Shown: positions 8,229 to 16,893 of the stretch, in pieces
Layout: each line of letters starts with the position of its first letter
Numbering within the stretch: the first letter of the stretch is position 1
Origin: Devosia subaequoris
GTDB lineage: Bacteria; Pseudomonadota; Alphaproteobacteria; Rhizobiales; Devosiaceae
DNA length: 64,000 bases
Direction of reading: 5' to 3'
Assembly: GCF_014197055.1 (NCBI RefSeq)
Contig: NZ_JACIEW010000005.1
Location: 186,001-250,000 of the forward strand
Notes under the pieces: generated by a model
What the model was told of the DNA's origin: nothing
Database searches by the model: none
The model's input: only the letters and a program-made list of their open reading frames with translations
Program-made: the position numbers and the translations under genes

Positions 8229-10031
8229 TCAGGGCGCGGTGGCTTCCAGTTCGTCGATCAACCGCTCGATCATGGACAGGCCGAGCGACCAGAATTGGGG
8301 ATCTTTGGCATCGAGCCCGAAAGGCGCGAGAAGTTCGGAATGATGCTTGCTGCCCCCGGCCTTGAGAAGCTCGAAATAGCGCTCCGCAAAGCCTTCACTG
8401 GCCTTCTCATACTGTGCGTAAAGCGAGTTCACAAGGCAGTCGCCAAAGGCATAGGCATAGACGTAGAAAGGCGAGTGAATGAAATGGGGGATGTAAGCCC
8501 AGAAGGTTTCATAGCCTTCATTGGCGATAATGCCGTCTCCCAGTGACTCGGCTTGCACTTCGAGCCAGAGCGCGTTGATCTCCTCAGTGCGCAATTCGCC
8601 ATTGCGGCGGGCGGTGTGCACTTTGCGTTCAAAGGCATAAAAAGCGATCTGCCGAACAACAGTGTTGAGCATGTCCTCGACCTTGCCCGAAAGCAGGGCA
8701 AAGCGTTGCTGGGGATCGGTGGTCTTGTCGAGCAGGGCGCGGAAGGTCAACATTTCGCCAAAGACCGAGGCCGTTTCGGCCAGGGTCAGGGGTGTATTGG
8801 CCAGGATCGGTCCCTGTGCCGCGGCGAGCCGCTGGTGCACGCCATGGCCCAATTCGTGGGCGAGCGTCATGATATCGCGGGTGCGCCCGAGATAGTTCAG
8901 CATCAGATAGGGGTGGGCGCTGGGCACGGTGGGATGCGCAAAGGCGCCCGAGAGCTTGCCATTGCCGGTCGGCGCATCGATCCAGCCTGAATTGAAGAAA
9001 GGTTTAGCGACGTCGGCCAGCTCAGGAGAGAAGCGGCCATAGGCGTCGAGCACGGTGGTGACCGCCGTATCCCAGTCCCAGATGCGCTCGTCGCTGGTGG
9101 GCAGGGGCGCATTGCGGTCCCAGGCATTGAGCTTGTCCTTGCCGAACCACTTGGCCTTCATCTTGTAGTAGCGATGGCTGAGACGCGGATAGGCGTCCTC
9201 GACGGCGGCCTGGAGCGCATCGACCACTTCGCGCTCCACCGAATTGGCCATGTGGCGGCTGTCGGCAATGTCCTTGTAGCCGCGCCAGCGGTCGGAGATT
9301 TCCTTGTCCTTGGCCAGGACATTGGTGATGTGGGTAAACAGCCGGCCATTGGCCTTGAGCGTAGAGGCAAGGGCTTTGAAAGCGGCCTCGCGCTTGGTCT
9401 CGTCCTTTTCGGAGAGCAAATGCAGGGTGGATTCAAGGTTGAGCGTTTCACCGTCGACTTCGAATTCAAGGCTCGACAAGGTTTCGTCAAACAGCCGGTT
9501 CCAGGCCGAATAGGCGGTGACCGACTTGTCGTGGAACAGCTCTTCGAGCTTGTCGTCGAGTTGGTAGGGCTTGGCCTTCCTGAGTTCAGCGAACCATGTC
9601 TTGTAGCGCGCCAGTTCGGCGTCCTTGTCGAGAGCTTCGTCCAGATCGGCATCGGCAATGCGGTTCAGCTCGAGTTCGAAAAACAGCACGCGCGTCGAGA
9701 GAGTGGTCAGCGCTTCATTGGTGTCGCCCATGAATTTGGCGCGATCCGGGTCGGTCGATTTCTGGGCATATTGCAGGAAGGCGAACGAGCCGATGCGGCC
9801 CGTCAGATCGCCCAGCGTCTCGCTGTCCTTGATCGCCTCGATCAACCGATCGGATTGGGTAAGCTCGGCCAGCTTGCCCTTGTATTTGGCCTCAAATTCG
9901 GCCGCCAGCGACTTGGCCTGGTCCATCGCCGTCTTGAATTCCGGACTGTCCTTGCCGGGATAAAGATCGTTGAGATCCCAGACGGGCAGGTCGCCGAACT
10001 GGTTGTGGCCCTTTTGAGCGGCTGCGGACAT
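8229..10031 (-). CDS. pepF: oligoendopeptidase F, M3 family metallopeptidase
   Basis: The 600-residue cytosolic protein carries the zinc-binding motif AHELGHGVHQ at about residue 395 and the second conserved block HSPFYVYAYAFGD near residue 510. Length and layout match PepF/M3B peptidases, which cleave oligopeptides of roughly 7-17 residues. The N-terminal part (FGDLPVWDLNDLYPG) is the family's usual opening. It stands alone between the coxIV gene and a TauE-type transporter. Confidence 0.95.
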   Translation of the reverse strand: MSAAAQKGHNQFGDLPVWDLNDLYPGKDSPEFKTAMDQAKSLAAEFEAKYKGKLAELTQSDRLIEAIKDSETLGDLTGRIGSFAFLQYAQKSTDPDRAKFMGDTNEALTTLSTRVLFFELELNRIADADLDEALDKDAELARYKTWFAELRKAKPYQLDDKLEELFHDKSVTAYSAWNRLFDETLSSLEFEVDGETLNLESTLHLLSEKDETKREAAFKALASTLKANGRLFTHITNVLAKDKEISDRWRGYKDIADSRHMANSVEREVVDALQAAVEDAYPRLSHRYYKMKAKWFGKDKLNAWDRNAPLPTSDERIWDWDTAVTTVLDAYGRFSPELADVAKPFFNSGWIDAPTGNGKLSGAFAHPTVPSAHPYLMLNYLGRTRDIMTLAHELGHGVHQRLAAAQGPILANTPLTLAETASVFGEMLTFRALLDKTTDPQQRFALLSGKVEDMLNTVVRQIAFYAFERKVHTARRNGELRTEEINALWLEVQAESLGDGIIANEGYETFWAYIPHFIHSPFYVYAYAFGDCLVNSLYAQYEKASEGFAERYFELLKAGGSKHHSELLAPFGLDAKDPQFWSLGLSMIERLIDELEATAP

Positions 10032-10118
10032 GGAAAACTCCGGAAAACTGTTTCGGGCCGGACCTTAGCGAGCGGGAGTCCGGCTGTGAAGGCTGTGCTG
10101 TCGTCAGGGCGCTCAGCC

Positions 10119-10877
10119 TCACCCTGCCATCAGCCCGGTGGCGCCGTCCCAGACCAGTTTGAGGGCCAGCAGGAACACCAGCCAGTAGGCGATGCGGTAG
10201 AAGAGTTTCGCGTCGATGCGGCGCACCAGATAGACGCCGATAAACACCCCCACCAGACCGACCGGGGCCAAAACGGCCGACAGGGTCAGGTTCTGCACAT
10301 TGAGCTGGCCAAGGTAGTAGTAAGGCACCAGCTTGGCGGTGTTGACGATGGCAAAGAAGAATGCCGTGGTGCCGGCATAAACTGCCGGGGGCAGCCGGCG
10401 CGGCAGGGTGTAGATTTGAAACGGTGGGCCACCGGTATGGGAAATGAAGCTGGTGAAACCGGCGATGGAACCCCAGAAGACGCCCCAGGGCTTTGAGGGC
10501 GGCAGACCTTCGAGCTTCTTGCGCAGCGGCAATATGGCGTCGATCACGAAGAGCAGGGTGACCACGCCCACCATCAGCAGCACGAAGGCATCGCTGACAA
10601 CGGCCCAGAGGCCCCAGCCCACAAGCGTGCCGGCAGCGGCGCCGGGCAGCATGATTCTGATCAGGCTCCAGTCGCATTCCTTGCGATACATCCAGATGGC
10701 CACCGCATCCATGCAAAGCAGGACGGGCAGCATCATGCCCGCGGCCTCGCGCGGGGCCATGACCAGAGTGAGCAGGGGAACACCGACGACACCGAGGCCG
10801 CCGAGCAGGCCAGCCTTGGACAGGCCGACGACAAGCACCGCGATCACGGCGATCGTGACAAAAACTGGATCGATCAT
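10119..10877 (-). CDS. TauE/SafE family sulfite/organosulfonate exporter-type membrane protein
   Basis: The 252-residue protein has about eight hydrophobic segments and the conserved GLSKAGLLGGLGVVGVPLL opening plus the mid-protein SFISHTGGPPFQIY motif of TauE/SafE (DUF81) proteins. The family is proposed to export sulfite or sulfonates across the inner membrane; the substrate here cannot be assigned. No sulfur-metabolism genes lie beside it. Confidence 0.9.
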   Translation of the reverse strand: MIDPVFVTIAVIAVLVVGLSKAGLLGGLGVVGVPLLTLVMAPREAAGMMLPVLLCMDAVAIWMYRKECDWSLIRIMLPGAAAGTLVGWGLWAVVSDAFVLLMVGVVTLLFVIDAILPLRKKLEGLPPSKPWGVFWGSIAGFTSFISHTGGPPFQIYTLPRRLPPAVYAGTTAFFFAIVNTAKLVPYYYLGQLNVQNLTLSAVLAPVGLVGVFIGVYLVRRIDAKLFYRIAYWLVFLLALKLVWDGATGLMAG

Positions 10878-10907
10878 GGATTTATTTTAGTCCGGCGGGA
10901 AGTCGGC

Positions 10908-12788
10908 CTAACCCGACCTTGGCAGGCGTGATTTGTCAAGCTTGCCCGGCCGCTTGACTTGCTTGAGCGGCTCGGGGGCGTCCGCCTGCATCGCCTGGTC
11001 GAGAAGAGTCATGGACTGGCGCGCCATTCCCCAATAGGCCTCGCGATCGCCGCGCAGGGCAAAGGCCTGATCAAGCAGTTCCTTGTCGCGCTCGTAGAAT
11101 TCGCGGGCCAGTTGCTCGGCCTTGGCATCGTCATGGCCGAGATGGACCAGAACGCGTCGGCCCAAATGCAGCGCCGAATGGAAAGTCTCGCGCTCGAACA
11201 GGGTTATGTCCAGGTCCATCAGGGCGTGGGCATGCTCGCGGTCGGTAGCGCGTGCGGCAATAGCGACATCGGGGAAATGACGGCGGACATTGCGGGCCAC
11301 CTGCAGGATGCGGTCCGCACCCCCCACCGCGATTATGACCAGTTCGGCGTGGCCGACACCGGCCGCATGGAGCAGATCAGAGCGTGAGGCATCGCCATAA
11401 TAGACTTTGATCCCGAAGCGGCGCACCAGCTCGATCTGAGCTGCATCGTCGTCGATCAGTGTCATATCATAGCCATGGCGGCGCAGCATGCGGGTGATGA
11501 TCTGGCCGAAGCGCCCATAGCCGAGCACGACGATGCGGCGATGCTTTTCCACCGTATCGGGGTCGCGGTCGGCACGCTTGTTGCGCGCATCGAGGCGGGG
11601 CGCGATCAGCTTGTCAAAGCCGAGCAGCAGGAGCGGCGTGGTGGCCATGGACAGAGCAACCACGACGGTGAAAAGCCCGTAGGCATCTGCGGGCAGCGCA
11701 CCGCGATTGCTGGCAAATTGCAGCACGACGAAGGCGAATTCGCCGGCCTGGCTCAGTAGAATTGCCACCAGCAGCCGGTCGGGCCGCGTCATCCGGAACA
11801 GGGTGCAGAGCCCATAGAGAATAGCGAATTTGACCGCGATTACGATCAGCACCAGGGCCGCGATCAGCCAAGGGGTTTCGAGGAATTCGGCGAAGGCGAT
11901 CGACATGCCGACCGAGACGAAGAACAGGCCGAGCAGCAGGCCCTTGAAGGGCTGCAAATCGCTCTCCAGCTCATGGCGATATTCGCTGTCGGCCAGCAGC
12001 ACACCCCCGATAAAGGCGCCCAGCGCTGGTGACAGACCCAGGGCCTGGGTGGCAAGCGCGGCGCCAACGACCAGGGCCAGGGCCAGCGCAGTGAAGGCCT
12101 CGCGTACGGCAGTGCGGGCGACAAAGGAGAGTAGTGGCCGCACGACATAGCGGCCACCAATGATGGCCGCGGCAAAGGTCGCCAGCAACAGGGCAGAAGT
12201 CTGCCAGAAGATGGGGTTTTCGACCTCGGAAACCGCTTCGGTAATTTCCGCCTCCAGGCTGAGACCAGAGCCAGTGAAGGCCAGGATCGGCACGATGGCG
12301 AGAATGGGAATGACTGCCACATCCTGCACCAGCAGCACGGCCAGACTGGCCCGTCCGGCATCGGTGCGGGTGATGTCGCGCTGTTCGGCGGTCTGCATGG
12401 CAATGGCGGTGGAACTCATGGCAAAGGCCATGCCCACGATGATCGCGGTACTGAGTGCAAAGCCAAAGAGCTGGACAATCAGCGTGATGACAATGGCGGT
12501 CAGGACCATCTGCGGCAGGCCAAGGCCGAGCACCTTGTTGCGCATGCGCCAGACCTCACGCGGCTGCAGGTCGAGCCCGATGAGAAACAGCATCAACACG
12601 ATGCCGAATTCGGAAATGTGGCGGATGGTGTCGATGTCGGTCAGCAGGCCCAGGCCATAGGGACCGATGAGAATGCCGGCGGCCAGATAGCCCAGCACAG
12701 TTCCCAGCCCGGATGCCTTGGCCAGCGGCACAAGGGCTGCGCTGGCGGCGAGCAGGGCGAAGATGGCCAGCAGAATATTGTCTTCCAC
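10908..12788 (-). CDS. monovalent cation:proton antiporter-2 (Kef-type) with RCK domain
   Basis: The 626-residue protein has a Na+/H+-exchanger membrane domain of about twelve helices (residues 1 to about 385) and a cytosolic RCK/TrkA_N domain (about 410-525) with the nucleotide-binding RIVVLGYGRFGQIITRML motif. This is the KefB/KefC architecture: potassium efflux in exchange for protons, gated by nucleotide or glutathione adducts. The tail (about 590-626) is basic and proline-containing. A GTG start fits, with AAAGG about nine bases upstream. There is no KefF/KefG-like partner nearby. Confidence 0.93.
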   Translation of the reverse strand: MEDNILLAIFALLAASAALVPLAKASGLGTVLGYLAAGILIGPYGLGLLTDIDTIRHISEFGIVLMLFLIGLDLQPREVWRMRNKVLGLGLPQMVLTAIVITLIVQLFGFALSTAIIVGMAFAMSSTAIAMQTAEQRDITRTDAGRASLAVLLVQDVAVIPILAIVPILAFTGSGLSLEAEITEAVSEVENPIFWQTSALLLATFAAAIIGGRYVVRPLLSFVARTAVREAFTALALALVVGAALATQALGLSPALGAFIGGVLLADSEYRHELESDLQPFKGLLLGLFFVSVGMSIAFAEFLETPWLIAALVLIVIAVKFAILYGLCTLFRMTRPDRLLVAILLSQAGEFAFVVLQFASNRGALPADAYGLFTVVVALSMATTPLLLLGFDKLIAPRLDARNKRADRDPDTVEKHRRIVVLGYGRFGQIITRMLRRHGYDMTLIDDDAAQIELVRRFGIKVYYGDASRSDLLHAAGVGHAELVIIAVGGADRILQVARNVRRHFPDVAIAARATDREHAHALMDLDITLFERETFHSALHLGRRVLVHLGHDDAKAEQLAREFYERDKELLDQAFALRGDREAYWGMARQSMTLLDQAMQADAPEPLKQVKRPGKLDKSRLPRSG

Positions 12789-12807
12789 CCTGCTGGCCTT
12801 TCTCTAA

Positions 12808-13539
12808 CTATTCGTCGCTATCGGACTTGATCGACTTGAGTTTGGCGAAAACTGAATCGGCGTCCAGTTCTTCCTCGTGCTGCGGCGCGGAATGCCCGGA
12901 ATGGTCGCCCTCAAAGGCGCCTTCACCATCGCTCGGCTGGCGGGCGGTGGCGCGGGCCAGGGCTTCCTCGGCGGTCATCAGGGTGGTGCCTTCATTGAGC
13001 TCCGACTGGACCGGAGCATCCTTGGAGGCGCGCTTGACCTCGAGGTCGAGATCGATCTGGCTGCACAGGCCCAGCGTCACCGGATCCATGGCGGTCAGAT
13101 TGGCCGCATTCCAGTGCGTGTTTTCACGCACCGATTCGATGGTCGATTTGGTGGTGCCGACCAGGCGCATGATCTGTGCGTCCTTGAGCTCGGGGTGATT
13201 GCGCACCAGCCATTTGATGGCATTGGGACGCTCGTTGCGGCGCGAAATCGGGGTATAGCGCGGGCCCTTACGTTTGACGGCGGCGACGCGAACCTTGGGC
13301 TCGGAAACCTTCATGCGATAGTTCGGATCGGCCTCGGCCTTTTCGATCTCTTCGCGGGTCAACTGGCCGTTCTGCACCGGGTTCACGCCCATGATGCCGC
13401 TGGCCACGTCGCCATCGGCAATGCCCTGGACCTCAAGCGGATGCAGCGTGCAGAAGGCGGCGATCTGTTCGAATGAGAGGGCGGTGTTGTCCACGAGCCA
13501 GACGGCGGTCGCCTTGGGCATCAGAAGGGACTGGGACAT
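12808..13539 (-). CDS. trcR: cell-cycle transcriptional regulator TrcR (DUF1013)
   Basis: The 243-residue protein has the long conserved alphaproteobacterial opening MPKATAVWLVDNTALSFEQ, an HTH-like segment IMRLVGTTKSTIESVRENT, and the block DPVTLGLCSQIDLDLEVKR. These define DUF1013/TrcR, a regulator associated with RNA polymerase in alphaproteobacteria. The last 60 residues are acidic and low complexity (PQHEEELDADSVFAKLKSIKSDSDE) and are probably disordered. It is the last gene before the CPA2 antiporter in the same direction. Confidence 0.9.
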   Translation of the reverse strand: MSQSLLMPKATAVWLVDNTALSFEQIAAFCTLHPLEVQGIADGDVASGIMGVNPVQNGQLTREEIEKAEADPNYRMKVSEPKVRVAAVKRKGPRYTPISRRNERPNAIKWLVRNHPELKDAQIMRLVGTTKSTIESVRENTHWNAANLTAMDPVTLGLCSQIDLDLEVKRASKDAPVQSELNEGTTLMTAEEALARATARQPSDGEGAFEGDHSGHSAPQHEEELDADSVFAKLKSIKSDSDE

Positions 13540-13654
13540 GGTTAAACTTCTCCTGCTGGCGCGGCCGGTCTTCCTCCGGGCCGCTCCGCCTCTTGGCCAA
13601 ATGCTGAGGGGAACTGCGCGCCAATATAGGGAAAATGCCGCCGGATCGCAACGG

Positions 13655-14695
13655 CTAACTAGCCGGATTTGCGGCGCCGAATGCGGTCAGCAGGATCAGT
13701 TTACCGCGATGGCGTCGACTCTCCATTTCCGCGTGGGCCCGAGCAGCTTCGGCGAGCGGAAAGGTGGAGATTGCAGGTTTGATCCAGTTGGCCGCCGACA
13801 GGGATGAAAGAAAATTGTCGCGGATATGAGCGGCAATGGCGGCCTTGGTCGCTGCGGTCTGTGGCCGCAAGGTTGAACCGGAAAGTGTCAAGTCCTTGGC
13901 CATTATGGTGCGCAAGGGGACATTGGCCGTTGCGCCTTCCAAGGTGGAGACCTGAACGATATGCCCTCCGCGGGCCGATGCGGCGATGTTGACCGCGGTC
14001 AGCGCCCCACCAATGAGGTCGACCACCCGGTCGGCGCCGCGTCCATCGGTCAGGGCCATGACCCGGTCGACGATATTTTCCCGCGCACGGTCGATCGTGG
14101 CGATGGCGCCAAGGCGGTTGCAATAGCTGGCCTTGTCGCCGTCCGAGACCACGGCGATGGCGTGGGCGCCGACAATGGAACAGATCTGGATCGCGGCGCC
14201 GCCGATGCCGCCTGCGCCCCCATGGACGAGCACATGCATGCCCGGCCGGAGGCCCGCCCGCATCACCAGGGTCTGCGTGACGGTAAACCAGGTTTCCGGT
14301 AACGCCGCCGCTTCAGCCAAGCGCCAGCCATGCGGCACGGGCAGAACCTGACCGAAAGGCACGGCAACATATTCGGCATAGCCGCCGCCATTGGTCAGCG
14401 CCATCACGCGGTCGCCCAGGGCAAGATCTGTCACCTCGCCGCCCATCGCCACGATTTCTCCGGCCACTTCCAGTCCCGGCAGGCGGGACGCGCCGGGGGG
14501 CGGGGCGTACAGGCCGCGCCTCTGGGCCAGGTCGGGGCCGTTGATCCCGGCGGCAGCGACCTGGATCAGCACCTCGGTCGGGCCTAGCTGGGGGACAGGA
14601 CTGGTGCAGGGGGTCAGCACCTCAGGCCCACCGGGTTCGGCAATGCAGACGGCGGTCATGTGCTCTGGCAAAGTCATGGCCCAATGCTGGCGCAA
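13655..14695 (-). CDS. zinc-type NAD(P)H:quinone oxidoreductase (PIG3/QOR family)
   Basis: The protein of up to 346 residues is a medium-chain dehydrogenase: a GroES-like N-terminal domain (GGPEVLTPCTSPVPQLGPTE) and a Rossmann domain with HGGAGGIGGAAIQI at about residue 160. The lack of catalytic zinc ligands and the GGxGGIG motif point to the quinone-oxidoreductase/PIG3 branch, which uses NADPH to reduce quinones. Starts at 14695 (TTG), 14677 (ATG) and 14659 (ATG) are all possible; none has a strong Shine-Dalgarno sequence. Confidence 0.88.
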   Translation of the reverse strand: MRQHWAMTLPEHMTAVCIAEPGGPEVLTPCTSPVPQLGPTEVLIQVAAAGINGPDLAQRRGLYAPPPGASRLPGLEVAGEIVAMGGEVTDLALGDRVMALTNGGGYAEYVAVPFGQVLPVPHGWRLAEAAALPETWFTVTQTLVMRAGLRPGMHVLVHGGAGGIGGAAIQICSIVGAHAIAVVSDGDKASYCNRLGAIATIDRARENIVDRVMALTDGRGADRVVDLIGGALTAVNIAASARGGHIVQVSTLEGATANVPLRTIMAKDLTLSGSTLRPQTAATKAAIAAHIRDNFLSSLSAANWIKPAISTFPLAEAARAHAEMESRRHRGKLILLTAFGAANPAS

Positions 14696-14760
14696 GCCGG
14701 CTTGCCCGGCAAGATGTCTGGGCTAAACTTGTTCCGGCTTAGTAATGGGAGTGCCGTGCA

Positions 14761-14943
14761 ATGGAAGAAGAAGATCGGAAGCGGCCCAGCAGCCATGAGG
14801 TGGGCATGGCCCTTGACGTGTTGTCCGTCGAGGAATTGCAGGACCGGATCGCTCTGCTGGAGGGGGAAATCGCACGCATCAAGGCCGCGATTGCGGCCAA
14901 GGGCGATTCGCGGCGGGCGGCAGAGGCGGCGTTCAAAATCTGA
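14761..14943 (+). CDS. DUF1192 family small protein
   Basis: The 60-residue protein carries LDVLSVEELQDRIALLEGEI followed by IARIKAAIAAK, a short coiled coil that is the hallmark of DUF1192, a family nearly confined to alphaproteobacteria. It ends AAEAAFKI, also typical. No function is known. It starts 65 bases from the divergently transcribed quinone oxidoreductase. Confidence 0.88.
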   Translation: MEEEDRKRPSSHEVGMALDVLSVEELQDRIALLEGEIARIKAAIAAKGDSRRAAEAAFKI

Positions 14944-15009
14944 ACCGGGCATAATTTGTGATGGCACCATTTTGGTCCAAGGCCGTTTTGGTCCGAGCCC
15001 TTGTTAGTC

Positions 15010-15024
15010 TTAACGAAGGGTTAT
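15010..15024 (+). promoter_or_regulatory. CtrA-like box (one mismatch) upstream of the 15083 gene
   Basis: TTAA-CGAAGGG-TTAT matches the CtrA consensus TTAA-N7-TTAA at all but the last base. It ends 58 bases before the ATG of the small membrane protein, a fitting distance for a promoter element. A direct repeat TTTTGGTCC at 14970-14978 and 14986-14994 lies just upstream. Confidence 0.45.
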
Positions 15025-15082
15025 GGTTTCAACATATTTCGGGGTCGGGCAGTTTATCCGGACCACGAAAGGACTTGCGGAA

Positions 15083-15319
15083 ATGGACTGGAATATTGTG
15101 GGCGTTGCCCTGCTGTTGACCCTGAGCGGGCTCTATTTTCTGGAGACCGAACGTGCACGGGCCAGAGAGCAGAAAATTACCGTGCGGGCTCTGGAGCCGG
15201 CACGAAATGCCTTGGAGCGAGCCTGGCTTGCCGAGCCGCTGCAGGTGTTCATGAGTCAATTGCAGTTGGCGCGGCAACGTCGATCCAACCTTTGGCCAAT
15301 GGACAAGGGCAGGCTCTAG
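15083..15319 (+). CDS. small single-pass membrane protein of unknown function
   Basis: Starting from MDWNIVGVALLLTLSGLYF, the 78-residue product has one N-terminal transmembrane helix and a basic, helical cytosolic part rich in Ala, Arg and Gln. I do not recognise a family. A longer start at 15023 is possible, but 15083 begins directly with the membrane helix and has AAAGGA about 9-14 bases upstream. It precedes another small gene at 15357 in the same direction. Confidence 0.55.
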   Translation: MDWNIVGVALLLTLSGLYFLETERARAREQKITVRALEPARNALERAWLAEPLQVFMSQLQLARQRRSNLWPMDKGRL

Positions 15320-15356
15320 GCCACATTTCGCTGTCATCCACGGAGGAGCTGGAAGA

Positions 15357-15566
15357 ATGGTGCGACAGGACGACATGATCTTGGAAGGCGTCAAGGCAGG
15401 GGAACTGGCCTCGCTAAGTGCGCTGGCCCGCGGTGAGCCGGTGGCCAGGGGCAGCGACATGGCGCCACTCTGTGCCAAGGGTTGGGTCGAGTTGGCCGGA
15501 AACCAGCCTATCATCACGCTGACCGGGCGGACCTTGCTTGACCACCCGCCAACAGGGTTGCGATGA
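15357..15566 (+). CDS. hypothetical 69-residue protein
   Basis: The product begins MVRQDDMILEGVKAGELASL and ends with a short beta-like segment (QPIITLTGRTLLDH). It has no membrane segment or signal peptide. The pattern of a helix pair followed by 'GWVELAGNQPIITLTGRTLL' resembles a winged-helix fragment, but this is too weak to name. GGAGGAGCTGGAAGA precedes the ATG. It probably shares a transcript with the 15083 gene 37 bases upstream. Confidence 0.55.
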   Translation: MVRQDDMILEGVKAGELASLSALARGEPVARGSDMAPLCAKGWVELAGNQPIITLTGRTLLDHPPTGLR

Positions 15567-15599
15567 AGTCAAAGCTCAGGGTTAAGAAATTGCTCGCTG

Positions 15600-15614
15600 T
15601 TAAGCGCAAATTAA
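15600..15614 (+). promoter_or_regulatory. CtrA box (full match)
   Basis: TTAA-GCGCAAA-TTAA is a perfect CtrA full site with the required seven-base spacer. It lies 24 bases before the first hairpin of a candidate small RNA and about 230 bases before the DUF1465 gene. That position suits a CtrA site overlapping the -35 region of a promoter starting near 15638. Confidence 0.6.
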
Positions 15615-15637
15615 GGTTTGGGCGGTAACGTCTCATT

Positions 15638-15737
15638 ATTCAGATTGTTCTGAATTTTTCAGAGTGGTTTCTCCCTCTGTTTGACGCCTCCCTGTTAACT
15701 TCGAGAGCTGCACACTTGCGGCTCTTTTTTCTTTTTC
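15638..15737 (+). ncRNA. candidate CtrA-controlled small RNA
   Basis: The roughly 100-base stretch has three successive hairpins: ATTCAGA/TCTGAAT with a TTGT loop at 15638-15655; CAGAG/CTCTG at 15660-15679; and GAGCTGC/GCGGCTC at 15705-15724, followed by TTTTTTCTTTTT, a clear intrinsic terminator. CCTCCC (15687-15692) and CTCCC motifs sit in loops or single-stranded parts and could pair with Shine-Dalgarno sequences, as in several alphaproteobacterial sRNAs. A full CtrA box lies just upstream and there is no ORF inside. The alternative is that the hairpins are only the 3' end of the 15083-15566 transcript. Confidence 0.45.
15705..15736 (+). terminator. rho-independent terminator
   Basis: GAGCTGC pairs with GCGGCTC (one G-U) around the loop ACACTT, followed by six T, C and five more T. 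It is strong and on the plus strand, upstream of the DUF1465 gene, so that gene needs its own promoter further right. Confidence 0.85.
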
Positions 15738-15846
15738 AGGCTTTGGTTTGACGCGTCACGCTTCAACCACAAAATTAACAATACTGCGACCGCATGGGTG
15801 ACCCCCAACAGGCTTGGGGGTAGCATGACCCAACGGAGGATTTTGC

Positions 15847-16368
15847 GTGGCCGATAGCGGTGAAACCAGGCAGGCAGTAGCGATAGGTCCGCGCATCGCA
15901 GCGTCGGGCGGGTTCGACGCGCTTTATCGTGAGGGCATGGGGCTGATCGAGGAAGTGGCCGCTTATCTCGATGCCGAGGGGCGGATCGAAAGCCGTGTAC
16001 TGCCGCGCGAGGCCGGATTTCTCTACGCCACTGAATCCATGCGCCTGACGACCCGATTGATGCAGCTCGCCTCCTGGCTGTTGTTGCAGCGCGCCGTTAA
16101 TGAAGGTGAGATTTCCCGCGAGAATGCCCGCTCCGAGAAGGAAAAGGTCAAGTTTTCCGCAACGCCGTCGGATCGCGGCGGACCGGGCTACGACGAATTA
16201 CCCCAGACCTTGCGCGATTTCATTGACAAGGGCGACCGGCTGTTCGATCGGGTGATGCAGCTCGATGCGCTCGAAAAGGGCGATCTGCCCGAGCAGACGC
16301 CAGGGCTGATCAACGGGGTGGCCGATCAGATTTCCCGTCTCAAGGCCGCCTTTGGCCGGGCCGACTGA
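15847..16368 (+). CDS. DUF1465 family protein
   Basis: The 173-residue cytosolic, mostly helical protein contains FDALYREGMGLIEEVAAYLD and YATESMRLTTRLMQLASWLLLQRAVNEGEI, the conserved blocks of DUF1465, an alphaproteobacterial family of unknown function. A GTG start at 15847 is supported by GGAGGA six to eleven bases upstream. A TTAAC half-site lies about 70 bases upstream. Confidence 0.88.
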   Translation: MADSGETRQAVAIGPRIAASGGFDALYREGMGLIEEVAAYLDAEGRIESRVLPREAGFLYATESMRLTTRLMQLASWLLLQRAVNEGEISRENARSEKEKVKFSATPSDRGGPGYDELPQTLRDFIDKGDRLFDRVMQLDALEKGDLPEQTPGLINGVADQISRLKAAFGRAD

Positions 16369-16540
16369 CCGGTCCAGGCGCGCGACGCAAAGTGGATATC
16401 CGAAGCCCCTGCCAGGGCCAGACTTACGCCGAGCAGATCTCAGCGATCCGGGCGAACGTCTACAAATCCCGCCATGGAACCTACGCACGGCCAACCAGAT
16501 CAGGTAGCAGCCGCCCGACTTCAAAGAAGAACCGCAGTAC

Positions 16541-16824
16541 TTAGCGCTTCAACCCTTCCAGGCCCGGAGCCGTCCGGCTCAACTGCACCTGGGTTATTTC
16601 ATATTCGGCTACCCCGGCGAGAACGAAGGGGTCGGTCGTGACCAGAGTCTTGAGCTGGCTGCGCTCTCCCACCGCCAGAATGACCCGCCGGTGCGCGGCT
16701 CCTTGCGGCCTGACGCAAGAAAGGTGCCGCTGTCATAGCCACCGGCCACCCAGGCCAAATGCGGCTCGATATGGGCGTTCACTTCGCTCAAGGGGGCTGT
16801 ATAGGTCAGCGACAGGATGAACAT
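16541..16824 (-). pseudogene. YciI-like protein, apparent one-base frameshift
   Basis: From the ATG at 16824 the first 48 residues (MFILSLTYTAPLSEVNAHIE, then TFLASGRKEPRTGG) are a clear YciI/YCII-related domain. In the annotated frame it then reads off into unrelated sequence and stops near 16609. Adding one G in the GGG run at about 16684-16686 restores the family's second half (VILAVGERSQL, TDPFVLAGVAEYEITQV) to a normal TAA at 16541. The 284-base length is one short of a 95-codon gene. Either the gene is broken by a one-base deletion or there is a sequencing error. Confidence 0.75.
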
Positions 16825-16843
16825 GGCGTGGCTCCAGACAAGA

Positions 16844-16871
16844 CAAAGCCCGGCGCGATGGCCGGGCTTTG
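16844..16871 (-). terminator. terminator downstream of rpmE
   Basis: CAAAGCCCGGC pairs perfectly with GCCGGGCTTTG around a six-base loop, 11 bp in all. On the minus strand it follows the rpmE stop by 22 bases and is followed by a T-rich TTGTCT stretch. Confidence 0.8.
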
Positions 16872-16893
16872 CGGAATATCGGACAGTTTTGGC

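Noticed and set aside
16369..16540. Short reading frames between DUF1465 and yciI
   Set aside because: No start, ribosome-binding site or recognisable domain in any frame.
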